Below are positions 45,858 to 57,703 of a stretch of 60,000 nucleotides of DNA, in pieces (within the stretch, counting starts at the first letter, position 1; every line of letters starts with the position of its first letter). The DNA comes from Cristatella mucedo (lineage: Eukaryota; Bryozoa; Phylactolaemata; Cristatellidae), in assembly GCA_009760855.2 (NCBI GenBank), contig WPIO01000059.1:403501-463500 (forward strand). Reading direction: 5' to 3'. The notes beneath the pieces are model-generated. The model saw nothing but the letters and a program-made list of their open reading frames with translations. It was not told where the DNA came from and made no database searches. A program made the translations under genes and the position numbers.

Positions 45858-46877
45858 TATAATAATAATAATAATGCACTTGATAAAGCACCCTCAGAAA
45901 ACTCAATCTCTCTCTCTCTCTCTCTCTCTCTCTAGGTGCTTAACATTTGCTGCAAAGGGAAATGCAATTGAATGGTGAGTAATATCATGCTTGATAAACA
46001 AACAAAATGAATAACATGGTTAATGGCAGCATGCACAGTGTCAGCATGCATAAGCACATGAAGGACGAATCACAGAGACCCACTAAAAGCTGTCCTAAAT
46101 AGGTGTATTTTCAAGTTCTTTTGAATAATAATAATAATAATGCATTTGATAAAGTGCCCTCAGAGAACTTAATCTCTCTCTAGGCGCTTTACATTTGCTG
46201 CACAGGAAAATGCAATTGAATGGTGAGTAAAATCATGCTTGATAAATGTGGTCAGGTCAGAGGATGTTCTGACGCAAGTCTGGAGGGAGTTCCACGCTTT
46301 GGGAGCATACGAAATAAATGCATGGTCTCCAAAGGATCTGAGGTTAGTACGAGGTATTTGTAGACTGTTGGATTCCGAAAAGGGGGGTACGATGCTTGGC
46401 CTGGTAGGAGAGTAGATCTGAGAGATAGGCTGGAGCCAAAGAATGAAGTGACTTAAAAGGGAGCGAGAAAACCTTGAAGTCGATCCGTTTCTTGACTGGG
46501 AGCCAGTGCAGGTCGGCGAGAAGTGGTGTGATGTGGCAACTGCGACTCTCACGACAGACAAGCCTAGCTGCGGAGTTTTGCACCAGCTGCAATCGCCTGA
46601 TCGCACATGCTGGTAGGCCAGAATGCAGTGAGTTGCAGAAGTCGAGACGGGATGTCACGAATGCACCGACCAACTTGGACGTGGTATCCTTATCTAAACA
46701 AGCCCGAATTTTAGCAATGTTGTGAAGCTGAAAATAGGCAGATTTGATTGTGGAGCTTATATGGTCGTCCAACGAGAGGTCGCTTTGGAGCATGACACCT
46801 AGATTTCGAGCTGATTCAACAGGAGGTATGTTGGCAGAGCCAATTTTGATCGTCAGCCTTTCTAATTTCTGAATCAA
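45858..46877 (-). mobile_element. two nested LINE-alpha copies
   Basis: 45,858-46,125 is one 3' UTR fragment. 46,126-46,877 is a longer copy with RT C-terminal coding (SDLSLDDHISSTIKSAYFQL, KLVGAFVTSRLDFCNSLHSG). The first has (CT)n expansion inside its hairpin loop (45,905-45,935). Confidence 0.85.
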
Positions 46878-47272
46878 TAGTCATCTCGCCTTGCAGTAGC
46901 AGTTGCATGTCGGTGATCGGCTGGTCGCTGCACTGCCTCATGACATTATCACCAAAACGTGAGTTGGAATGTTGTGTCAGCCCTGACAAGAGATCATCTG
47001 TGCTTGCTAATGGATTGGAGTTCAATCAAGTTAATCTCTCAGCTGTGGGGGAGATAAATAAAATACCGATCAAGCACACAGCTAGTTTTTTAAATCTGTT
47101 TGTGATGCAGGTCTTCTTGATTTACATTCAGACTTGACCGGCAGCCTCGATACCCTCACTGTTGCAATGAACATGACACTCAGGAGTGCTCTTGACAAGC
47201 ATGCTCCCGTTCATTCTATCCGTGTTCAAAGTCGTGGTGATTCCTTTCAATTTATAAAAAAAACTCCTAAAG

Positions 47273-48789
47273 ATGCCCCGGGTTAAGTGCAGGCTTGAAC
47301 GTCGTTTCAAGAAATCAGGGTCTTATGCAGATCTAGTCAATTTCAAAGACTTCCTTCGAGTTTACACCCGAAAGCTTAAAAAAGCAAGGGCTTCTTTTTT
47401 CATCCGAAAGCTGAATTCCTGCCAGTCGGACCCTAAACAGATTCATAAGACAGTAAACCATTTACTGGCCAATGCTGACAGGTCTGACTCCCCAGATATT
47501 AATGACTCAGCCGAAAGGTTTTCAGCATTCTGTACTGAAAAAATTGTGCACATTCGTGCCTCTATTAAGACCCCTCCGACTAAAGCAATCGCGGTTTCAC
47601 AACCTGTGACCTTCCTTACAAGGTTCTCCGAGGTTTCTGCATGCGATGTGGCAATCTTAATAAGGTCAAGCAAAAAGAGCTCGTCTCCTGAAGATCCTAT
47701 ACCTTCATCTCTGTGGTCTCCACTGGCAGTCAAACTTAGCCCTGCCATAACCAAGATTTTCAATGCTTCTCAGGGAAAAGGGGTCGTCCCTAAGTCCTTC
47801 AAATCGGCAATCGTTAGACCCACCCACATGGTCTTTATGACTTTGTGGAGTTACAGACGGAGATACATTACATTACATTACATACTTGAAAAGCCTGGAT
47901 TAGACACCGAGGTCCTTGCAAACTATCGCCCTGTTTCCTTCTTCTTTGCTTATCAAAGATTCTTGAAAAAATTGTTGCTAAACAGCTGGTTCAACATATT
48001 AAAAAGAATGAAATGTCAGCAACATTTCAATCAGGTTTCAAGAGGCAGCACTCCACTGAAAATGCTCTCCTCCATGTTAACAATGACATTCTACATGGCA
48101 ATGACGACGGGAATGTCACTGCCCTAGCTCTGCTAGATCTGTCTGCTGCCTTCGACACAATTGATTACGATGTTCTGATTGAACGACTGGGAACAATGAT
48201 CGGTCTGGCAGACGAAGCACTGGCGTGGTTTAAATCGTACTTGTCTGATCGTGATCAATTCGTGTCGTGTGGTGGTCAGGTCTCACACACGAGAAGGATC
48301 ACCTGTGGAGTCCCTCGAGGGTCTATACTCGATCCCTTGCTGTTCTTCATTTATACACAACCTCTGGGAAAAGTGATCAAAGCCTATGGAATAGGACATC
48401 ACTTTTATGCTGACGATACTCAGTAGTATTTGTCATTCAAACCGTCGGAATATGCTGCAGCAACTGAAAAAATGAATGCTTGCCTTGCTGATATTCAATC
48501 CTGGATGTCGGAAAACTTCCTGAAATTAAATGACGATAAAACCGAAGTACTGCTCATAGGACACCCTAAGCGTGTGGCTGGATTAAAAGGCTTTGCTCTT
48601 TTAATAGGTGTTGCTGTTGTACGACCATCACCACGTGCTCAAAATTTAGGTGTCGTTTTCGACAACTGCCTCAATTTTAAAGCTTCATTCAGAAGACTGC
48701 TTCTGCAGCTAGCCATCACGTCCGATCCCTATGCAAGATTAGGAGCTCTCTTCCACAGTGGCTTGCCCAAAATTCAACTAGCTCCTTAG
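47273..48789 (+). pseudogene. LINE-beta ORF, broken
   Basis: Three frame pieces (47,273-48,127, 48,013-48,426, 48,430-48,789) of one reverse transcriptase. It has a frameshift near 48,020, a TAG right after the YADDTQ motif, and a 63-bp foreign insertion at 47,822-47,884. Confidence 0.85.
47822..47884 (+). mobile_element. 63-bp LINE-beta tail inserted inside LINE-beta
   Basis: CCACATGGTCTTTATGACTT, TGTGGAGTTACAGACGGAGA and ACATTACATTACATTACATA interrupt the RT between IVRP and LEKPGLD. The same sequence is the terminus of the element at about 49,384-49,430. Confidence 0.88.
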
Positions 48790-49623
48790 TTCGGTCTTGG
48801 CTCGATTATTGCAATTCCCGATTGGCTGGGCCAAAAAAAGCGATTAGGCCACTGCAGCTGACTATGAATATGGCTGCAAGGCTAGTCTTCAAGTCCCAGC
48901 GGTTTGAGCACGTTTCTCCTTTGCTAATAAGATAAGATGGATGCCGATTGACCAACGGATTCAGAGCAAGGTTCTTACGCTGACCCACGAGACCCGCCAC
49001 GGCTTGGCTCCTTCGTACCTAGCTGAACTGCTGCATCAGTTTCAGCCTGTTTTCGCCCTCAGGTCCCGTGTGGACAATAAATTAGCTGTCCCATTCCTCC
49101 GCTTAAAGACCGTTGGCGACAGAAGCTTTAGCTCTGCAGGTCCTAGACTGTGGAACTCACTTCTACAATTCTTACACAACGACAACTACTCTACTACTAC
49201 CGACCATGACTCATCCTTTTCAGCGGTCCTGAGCTGCTACTTCCATGGTACCTCAACTGTTCTCCTGACTCTGCTATGCTTCCCACTTTCTCTTTGTTTC
49301 GTGAAAGTCTATTGGCTACCGAATGCGTACCGAGAGCGGCTTAGGCTGTGAGTGCGCTATACAAAATTCTCATGCATTACGCCCACATGGCCTTTATGAC
49401 TTTGTGGAGTTACAGACGGAGATACATCATGAAATGAAAAGCTGCAAGCGGTAATATGACAAAAAGACGGAACAGCGAAAAAGTAGTGAACACTGCTCCA
49501 CGTTTGCTAACTGCCTCAGATGCTCACTAACTGGCGGGAGGGGGGAGCATAGCAGCAACTCGAGCAAAGCTGGCGGGGTAAGAGTGGCCCTGGGCACAGT
49601 GGCCTTGACCGATTTGCAATCCA

Positions 49624-49775
49624 TCAAAGTGAAGCCCCCAGTGCGGGCCTGATCGTCGAAGCAGAATCTACACTGTGAGCAGCAACAGCTTTGGCAACAG
49701 CAGGGCTAAGCTCCAGTTGTTGGCAGATACTGACAATGCTATAGGTGAAGGTCGGAGGAGGCACGAGAGCTGCAT
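49624..49775 (-). CDS. possible C-terminal tail of gasdermin copy C in a shifted frame
   Basis: A frame different from that of exon 6 reads TLDAALVPPPTFTYSIVSIC, QQLELSPAVAKAVAAH, ASTIRPALGASL and stops at 49,624. The same pattern in copy B suggests it was coding in the ancestor. I cannot find a convincing intron joining it to exon 6. Confidence 0.4.
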
Positions 49776-49784
49776 CGAGAGTGC

Positions 49785-50420
49785 TCACTCGCTCGCGCCA
49801 GCATTCTTGGCCGGCCGGGCTAGACCGAAGGCGTGAATGGCAGCCACGTAGGCTGCACGCCAGGCGAGCACAAATGAGCTGCTTTTGCTGCTGTAAAAAA
49901 GGGTGCTCAGCACGAACTTCATACACTCGCTGCTCGCGTTGAAGCCGCAGTCGTCGGCTTCGGCGTCGGCCACGAGCTCGATGAAGTGCTCGAGCATGCG
50001 CACAGCTTCGAGCCCGGCATCAGTGGAGCAGTCAGTGAGCCACTGACGAGAATCGGGCGGCAGGCGGCAGAGAGCGGCGATGAAGTAGCGAGTGCCGTTG
50101 GCAAGTTTACTGTTGTCGGCGGGCAACTTCAGGCCGAGCTTCTCTATCAGCTTGCCGATCTTGTCGTCACCGCCATCACCGGAAGGGTCGCTGCTGGCTG
50201 CTTCGTCTGCATCCGGCAGCAGTGGCAGGTTCTTCTTGATGTCCATTCTCAGCTGATCTCGCATTTCGTCCGAAATACTCGGATTACCGAAAAGCTCTAA
50301 ATAACGAGGACAAATCGCACGATGAATCATGCCCTGATGGACCGCTTGCTCGAGTGCCCCCTCCTCAGGAGGACATCCGAGAAAATTGAGCCAGCCAATA
50401 GGAACGAAGTGAACCACTAA
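49785..50420 (-). CDS. gasdermin copy C exon 6 (C-terminal domain)
   Basis: An in-frame TAG sits directly before the first codon (CAAATAG|TTAGTG), so the acceptor must be here. 211 codons. Sequence includes WLNFLGCPPEEGALEQAVHQ, helices around ISDEMRDQLRMDIKKNL, a Ser/Asp/Gly-rich loop, GTRYFIAALCRLPPDSRQWL, LEHFIELVADAEADD and FVLSTLFYSSKSSSFVLAWR. Helical content and the YFIxALxxLPPDxxxxL segment match the gasdermin C-domain, which inhibits the pore domain. Ends at TGA 49,785-49,787. Confidence 0.68.
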   Translation of the reverse strand, partial: LVVHFVPIGWLNFLGCPPEEGALEQAVHQGMIHRAICPRYLELFGNPSISDEMRDQLRMDIKKNLPLLPDADEAASSDPSGDGGDDKIGKLIEKLGLKLPADNSKLANGTRYFIAALCRLPPDSRQWLTDCSTDAGLEAVRMLEHFIELVADAEADDCGFNASSECMKFVLSTLFYSSKSSSFVLAWRAAYVAAIHAFGLARPAKNAGASE

Positions 50421-53400
50421 CTATTTGATGCCCGAGACAGTGGAGTCGAATGTCTACGAAAATCACTACGTGGAATCCATAACGATAATGGATAACGCAT
50501 CGGGGCGGCACTGCTGGGAATCAAATCGTAGGCAGCCAGCACCGCTTAATAATAATAATAAGCTTGATAAAGCGCCCTCACAGAACTCAATCTCGTTCTA
50601 GGCGCTTTACATTTGCTGCAAAGGGAAACTCGGTTGAATGGTGAGTAATATCATGCTTGATAAACAACATGAATAACATGGTTAGGGGTGACATGCACAG
50701 GGTCAGCATGCAAATGTGATTAGTGGCAGCATGCACAGTGTAGGCAGGCATAAGGACATGAAGGACGAATCACAGGGACCCACTAAATGCTGTCCTAAAT
50801 AGGTGTCTCTTTAAGTTCTTTTTGAATGTGGTCAAGTCAGGGGATGTTCTGACGCAAGTCGGGAGGGAGTTCCAGGCTTTGGGAGCATACTAACTAAATG
50901 AGTGGTCTCCAAAGGATTTGAGGTTTGTAGTCTGCCTGGGCGAGGTCAAGGTTCAATCTGCCCCCTTTACAGATTTTGGCTATACCGCATATACAGATTT
51001 TGACTAAACCTCAAATCCTTTGGAAACCTTGCATTTAGTTCATATGTTCCCAAAGCGTGGAACTCACTCCCAACTTGCGTCAGAACATCCCCTGACCTGA
51101 CCACATATAATAAGAACTTAAAAAGACACCTATTTAGGACAGCATTTAGTGGGTCCCTGTGATTCGTCCTTAATGTGCTTATTCGTGCTGACACTGTTCA
51201 TGCTGCCACTAACCACATTTGCATGCTGACCCTGTGCATGTCACCCCTAACCATATTATTCATTTTGTTTGTTTTTCAAGCATGATATTACTCACCATTC
51301 AATTGCATTTCCCTTTGAGCAAATATAAAGCGCCTAGAAAGAGATTGAGTTCTCTGAGGGCGCTTTTATCAAGTGTATATCTATTGCCGCATTACTCCAC
51401 TTCTCGCCGACCTGCACTGGTTACCAGTCAAGCAACGGATTGACTTCAAGGTTTTGTCGCTCACTTTTAGGTCTCTTCATTCTATGGCTCCAGCCTATCT
51501 TTCAGAGATACTACCCCATCAGGCAAAGCATCGTACCACTCGCTTTTCGGAATCCAACAGTCTAGAAATACCTCGTACAAACCTTAAATCCTTTGGAGAC
51601 CGTGCATTTAGCTCGTATGCTCCCACAGCCTGGAACTCCCTCCCGACCTGCATCAGAACATCCCCTGACCTGACCACATTTAAAAGAAACTTAAAAACAT
51701 ACCTATTTAGGACAGCATTTAGTGGGTCCTTGTGATTCGTCCTCGATGTGCTTATGCGTGCTGACACTGTTCATGCTGCCACTAACCACATTTGCATGCT
51801 GACCCAGTGCATGTAACCCCTAACCATGTTGTTTTTCAAGCATGATTTTACTTACTATTCTATTGCGTATCACTTTGCAGCAAATGTAAAGCGCCTAGAA
51901 AGAGATTAAGTTCTCTGAGGGCGCTTTATCAAGTGCAATATTATTATTATTATTATTATTATTATCATGTTTGATCATAGTTATATTTTATCTTATATCA
52001 TATATATATATTTATATATGTATATATATATTTATACATAGTTATCAGCATCGAAACTGATTATATGGTTCGTCGAAAAGAGAAAGTGACATTGTGTTCC
52101 TGTTCTCCTGGCAGCTTCTTTCGTTGAAGCTTGCCCCCCCATGGCTGCGGCTTATTCGTGCTTCGAGAGGTTCTCTCTGTTCTCCAGTCTCGTGCCCCTC
52201 GTGTCCAAAGTGACTACACCAAAGCGCACAATAGAAGCTCCCGCTGCTTCTATTTCTCGGACCAAAAAGTCAGCAGCCCCGAGAATTAGGAATGGCTGCC
52301 GATTTTTCACAACCAGGTTATCACCCACACACCAGGGCCATTTTATCACCCACACACCAGGCGCTAAATACCTCGGATGTCAGTGTTGGCGATGCTCGCC
52401 TTAGCAGATGGGCAAAAAAGCTAACCACTACCTTCGACACCATAGATCTTATGGGTCGGCTGGTCACCACACCTTGCCACTAGCCTCGTCCGGCACGGAC
52501 TTTCACCCCACGACAGCGAGCCCATACGTCAACGTCTGCATTCTCCGGGATTAGGATTGCCCAACATGGCCACTGGCCTCCATGTGGCTTCCCGCCCATC
52601 ATAATAATAAAATACCAATAAATAATAAAATAATATTGAAGTTAAATAATAGCCGCATCGTTCTCACGATCTGCTGTCGTGTGCGACTGCTCACATCAGA
52701 GCAAACTTGTGTGAGCAGTCGCAAGCACCTACTTGGCTGAGAAAGTTAAGCGATCGCTCTCTGTGGCTCTGGACCAGGCTCCGGCTGGGTTCGAATTTGC
52801 TGCTTTCCATTCTGAGTAGCACTTTTAGTTGGGCTAATTCCGGCACACGCCATCTGCTGTCACCATAGGCATTGCCACGATCGGGCAAGGAGATGAGTTG
52901 ACCTTGCCCTTGCCAGGACAGGGGCTCTCGGGAAAGGCTGGTGGGCGTGTCGTGCTGCCGAGAGGCCAGACACATCCTTAGGCACAGGAAAGGCAGTGGA
53001 CTCTGCTCCCCTACGGACAGACCTGGATGGAGACGTATCGTCACCACGTTCTGGTTTTACAGCAACAAAAAATATTAGCTGATTGAACAGCCATATTTGC
53101 ATGGCGGTGGAATTGCCTAAAGAATATCACCAGTGCATGCAGTTGGCAATACAGGATCGCCCATTCAGGATTCGAACCTATGACCTAAGTGTTGAAGAGC
53201 GAGCACTTTAACTACTGGGCCATCATGGCTCAATATCCCTAAAATCGAAATCTAGGTGTCATGTTCCGAAGTGACCTCTCGTTAGACGACCACATCAGCT
53301 CAACAGTCAAATCTGCCTACTTTCAGCTGTGTAATGTATGTAATGTATCTCCGTCAGTAACTCCACAAAGTCATAAAGACCATATGGGTGTTACTCAGGA

Positions 53401-56400
53401 GAGTTTTGTATAGCACACTCACAGCCTAAGCTACATAACATTGCTAATATTCGGGCTTGTTTAGATAAGGATAGCACGTCCAAGTAGGTCCATGCATTCG
53501 TAACATCCCGTCTTGACTTCTGTAACTCACTGCTTGCCGGCCATGTGCAAACAGGCGATTACAGCTGGTGCAAAACTCTGCAGCCAGGCTTGTCTGTCGT
53601 GAGCATCGCAGTTGCCACATCACACCACTCCTCACCAACCTGCACTGGCTACCAGTCAAGCAACGGATCGACTTCAAGATTAGGTCATTTCATTCTTTGG
53701 CTCTAGCCTATCTCTCAGATCTCCTTCCTTACAGGCCAAGCATCGTACTAACCCCTTTTCGGAATCCAACAGTCTACCAATACCTCGTACTATGCTCAAA
53801 TCCTTTCGAGACCGTGCATTTAGCTCGTATGCTCGCAAAGCCCGGAACTCACTCCCGACTTGCGTCCGAACATCCCCTGACTTGACCACATTTAAAAAGA
53901 ACTTAAAAACACACCTATTTAGGACAGCATTTAGTGGGTCCCTGTGATTCGTCCTTTGTGTGCTTATGCTTGCTGACACTGTGCATGCTGCCACTAACCA
54001 CATTTGCATACTGACCCTGTGCATGTCACCCCTAACCATATTATTCATGTTGTTTGTCAAGCATGATATTACTCACCATTTAATCGCGTTTCTCTTTGCA
54101 GCAAATGTAATGCGCCTAGAAACAGATTGAGTTCTTTGAGTTCACTTTATCAAATACAGTATTATTATTATATATTATTATTATTACCAGCTGTGGCAAT
54201 TGATAATGGCTCAATATCCCTAGAATCAACTGTGGCAATTCATTAACTGAACGCCTGTCTTGACATTCGGTGTGGATGTAAGCCAATTTCATTAAACGTA
54301 ACAGCGATAGGAAACACGAAACGCACGGCTAGAATAAGTAACTTGGTTGTGCTAATCGGCTGTATTACAGTGACGACTAATTGTCATACTCGATCACTGT
54401 CCCAGATTAGAGGCTGCTTATCATAGTATTGTAATGTATCTCTATTGTAACTCCGAAGAGATACAAGACTAATAGAGTGTTATGCGGTAGAGTTTCTGCA
54501 GTCGCCTACTAGAAACATAACCGCCCACCGGTGCATACCCGATAGCCAAAAGACCCAGGCAAACAAAGGCAAGCAAAGAGAAAGTAAGAAGAAGCCTAGC
54601 TGAGTCGGTCATGAGGGCCGACGGGGAAGTGAGTTACAGTGGCTTGCGCTAAACACTACCACCATGTTGGTTTTCAAATCCAAGAAATCGAATTGTGTGC
54701 CCCCTTTGCTATAAGCGTTGTGATGACTTCCATTTGATCAATGTATACATAAACGAATTCGTACATCGATCCACAGAGCCTGTTGCGGCTTGAGTCCTCC
54801 AAAGCGAGGCTAAGTCTGAACCTGCTTCAGCCTCCCTCTCAAGTACTGATTTCGTTCTCTCTGGACAATATTTAAATTATTAAATTAGCTGCATTCTGCA
54901 GTATTCTTTCACTTAAAAAGACCATTGGTGATAGTAGCTTTTGCTCTGCGGACCCTAGACTTTGCAACTCGGTTCAATTATTCCTTATTATTCAATTATT
55001 CAATTATACTTCTTCTCTTCTGCTGCTGCCTGTGTCCCACATCTTTTCCAGACGTCCTTTGCTGCTACTTATGTCCAGCCATCTTTTGGTCTCATCCTCA
55101 GCTCCTCAGCAGTCGTGGTTCTCATTGTCTCTTTGTTGTTGTGGTTTTAATTAATTGATGACACGGCGGCTGATCCCTGTACCAGTGGGCTGTGACACTC
55201 GATATGGTAAGCAGCCTGGACGTGCTATTAGTGTTGGTTTTGACAAGGGAGTCAGGGGACTCCGGTGGGCTAGAGGGGTGAGCAGAGTTGTGCTTCGCCC
55301 TGCTCCGTGTGTAGGGAGAATAAACTGGTGGTGTTGCTTGTCGGCTGGTGTTCTGTGCAGTACGCGCCGATAATTCAGACTACAGTTGTGGTTGGCTACC
55401 TGCTGTGTGCGCAGCATCGAGAACTCATCAAGGTCTTTGAGTGTACTCTGCCAAACTATAATGCATGGCTCTTGATACTGTCCTAAGGCAGCTTCGTGGA
55501 GCTACAGAGGCAAGTGGTTACACATACTTGTCATAAGTCTAGTCTGGAGGTGGCCCGAGTCAGCATTAAATCCTGAGCAACGATATCACATGTCATTTGC
55601 ACCACTCATCGAGTCGAGTTTGGTAGAGAATCCAAACGACCGGCCAAGTTGCTGCTGCTGCTTTGCCGAGTCCGATGATTATTCGGATTGCTTGCATGAG
55701 CTCCCAGTGAACAAAGGACAAAGCATGTGTCTAAGGAGAAATTCAGAGTCTGCAGAGACAGCAGACAGAGGTGGCTGAGGCAGACAGGTGCAGATGGGGG
55801 CAGACAGAAACCCACAGAGAGGCTAGAGAGGGGAGGGGCACACAAGGAGACAGAGGCAGAGACCAAAGAAAATATGACCGGAATAAGCTGCATGATTAGC
55901 TGGTCAAGCAACACGTGACACTGGGCAACGAAACAGTGGGCAGATGTAAGCATGCAGAGTGATAGCATTTCTGGGGCACGAGCACTGGCAGCGGCCATCG
56001 CATTGTCGCTGAGCTGCTGCCAGTGGCGGTAGCCAATTGCCACTGCAGCTAAGTTACCGGCATAGATCTTCTTGCAAAGATTTATTTCCTCATATGGGTT
56101 GATCGACACCTCACTTGAATCACCTGCAAAAGAGCCAAGGCCCACGGCGGTACAGTACAAGACAGACCTTAAATGGACTACGACATTCTAAACGCTTTTA
56201 AGTTCTATAGGGATGTAGAACTGAGAGCAACTCCTCTGCCGGCTAGCACGCTTGCTGGTCCTTGCCAAAGCAAGCATGACACAGGGCGACGATTGGCGGA
56301 CATTTTGATTTTAAGCAAGGCTTCGCATCGTCGACGTACACGACCATCGTCAGCGAACGCCTGAATAGAGATTAAGTCCTCATTGGGCGCTATATAAACG

Positions 56401-56406
56401 AATTAA

Positions 56407-56496
<90 letters not shown>

Positions 56497-57624
56497 TTAT
56501 ATATTTGTGTATGTCTATGTATACGTATGTATAACATTTTTTACCTCAATGAATTCAGAGAGATCGCTGGAAATGCAAGCAGACTGGCAGCTACAGGCAG
56601 TAAATAAAAATGCCGAAATTCCATGATCGCCCAGGATTCAGCAGCTATATATGGTGGCATAATGTAATGTATCTCTGTCTGTAACTCCACAAAGCCATAC
56701 AGACTAAGTGGATTTTATGAGGGAGAGATCCATATAGCTCACTCACAGCCCGAGCAGCTTTCGGTACGCATTCGGTAGCCAGCAGACTTGGTCTCACGCG
56801 ACAAAGAGAAAGTGGGAAGCATAGCAGAGTCACGAAAGCAGTTGAGGTTGTTAGTAGCAGTTCTGGACTGCTGTAAAAGATGAGCCATAGTCGGCAGCAG
56901 GAGAGTAGTTGTTGTTGCTGTAGGCAGCGCCTTGGGCGCGGTTTGATCGAGCATCGATGACAGCGCTGCACGAGCAGCAGACAGCGGCCTGAGACTTAGG
57001 CTGCTGCTAGCCACCGCGCCTGAGAGAGACAGCGGCTGGTGAGAGCTGCACACGAGAGATAAGAATCAGACGAGCACCGTAAACAGTGCCACATGCCTGT
57101 GTGAGAGGGGCCGCATCGCACGGCCCTAGTGGGAGCAGGCCAAGGCCACGCCAGGGCACAGCGGGCGCAGCTTGCACTTGCGGCTTATCCACCTTTCTCA
57201 CCCATCGTGCCGAGGGGAGTTGTGAGGCATCCTTCGATGTCGACCTCCAGTTCCTGCAGCTTGTAGAGCATCACCGAATCCTTTTCTAGCTTCTCGGTGA
57301 GCTGGAGGTTTCGCGAATAGTCCATCTCTGCATTGAAAGTTCCGAGCTGAAAGATGAGCTGACAGATTACGTGAAACCAGCGCCGAGGCTCTTGCTTTCG
57401 CTCCACATCGGCTGAGCTGTTTGTTTTGATGACGTCGGTGACAAAGCCGAGTCGGATACTCTTGTTTTGATTCTTAAAGAGCTCCCAGAGCGGGTGTTCC
57501 GTCCTGAAACGCCTTTTGCAGAATGCTGGGTTGGCAGCAATATCAACAAACAATCGTTGCAGCAGTCTCCAGCTGCTGCTTTGCAAGCACACACACATGC
57601 ACACACATGCACACACACACACAT

Positions 57625-57703
<79 letters not shown>

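Larger units (their letters stand above)
46885..49432 (+). mobile_element. LINE-beta, longest copy, 5'-truncated and decayed
   Basis: A second L2-like LINE. The pre-RT linker (RTRKLKKARASFF-type, at 47,273 on) is followed by RT motifs: SSPEDPIPSSLW, FKSAIVRP, NYRPVS, HSTENALLHVNNDILHGNDD, LLDLSAAFDTIDYDVLIERL, CGVPRGSILDP, FYADDTQ followed by an in-frame TAG at 48,424, then NFLKLNDDKTEVLLIGHPKR. The 3' end is GGAGTTACAGACGGAGATAC. It directly abuts the 3' flank of gasdermin unit C. Confidence 0.88.

Noticed and set aside
52141-52404. Plus-strand frame of 87 codons starting MAAAYSCFERF
   Set aside because: Only a faint reverse-transcriptase-like end (KYLG, VGDARLSRWAKKL) in mixed frames. Listed as an unrecognised remnant, not a gene.
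53226-54224. Target duplication ATGGCTCAATATCCCTA around the 53.2-kb LINE
   Set aside because: The right-hand copy is separated from the LINE tail by about 16 bases of other sequence, so it may be an older duplicated segment instead of a target duplication.
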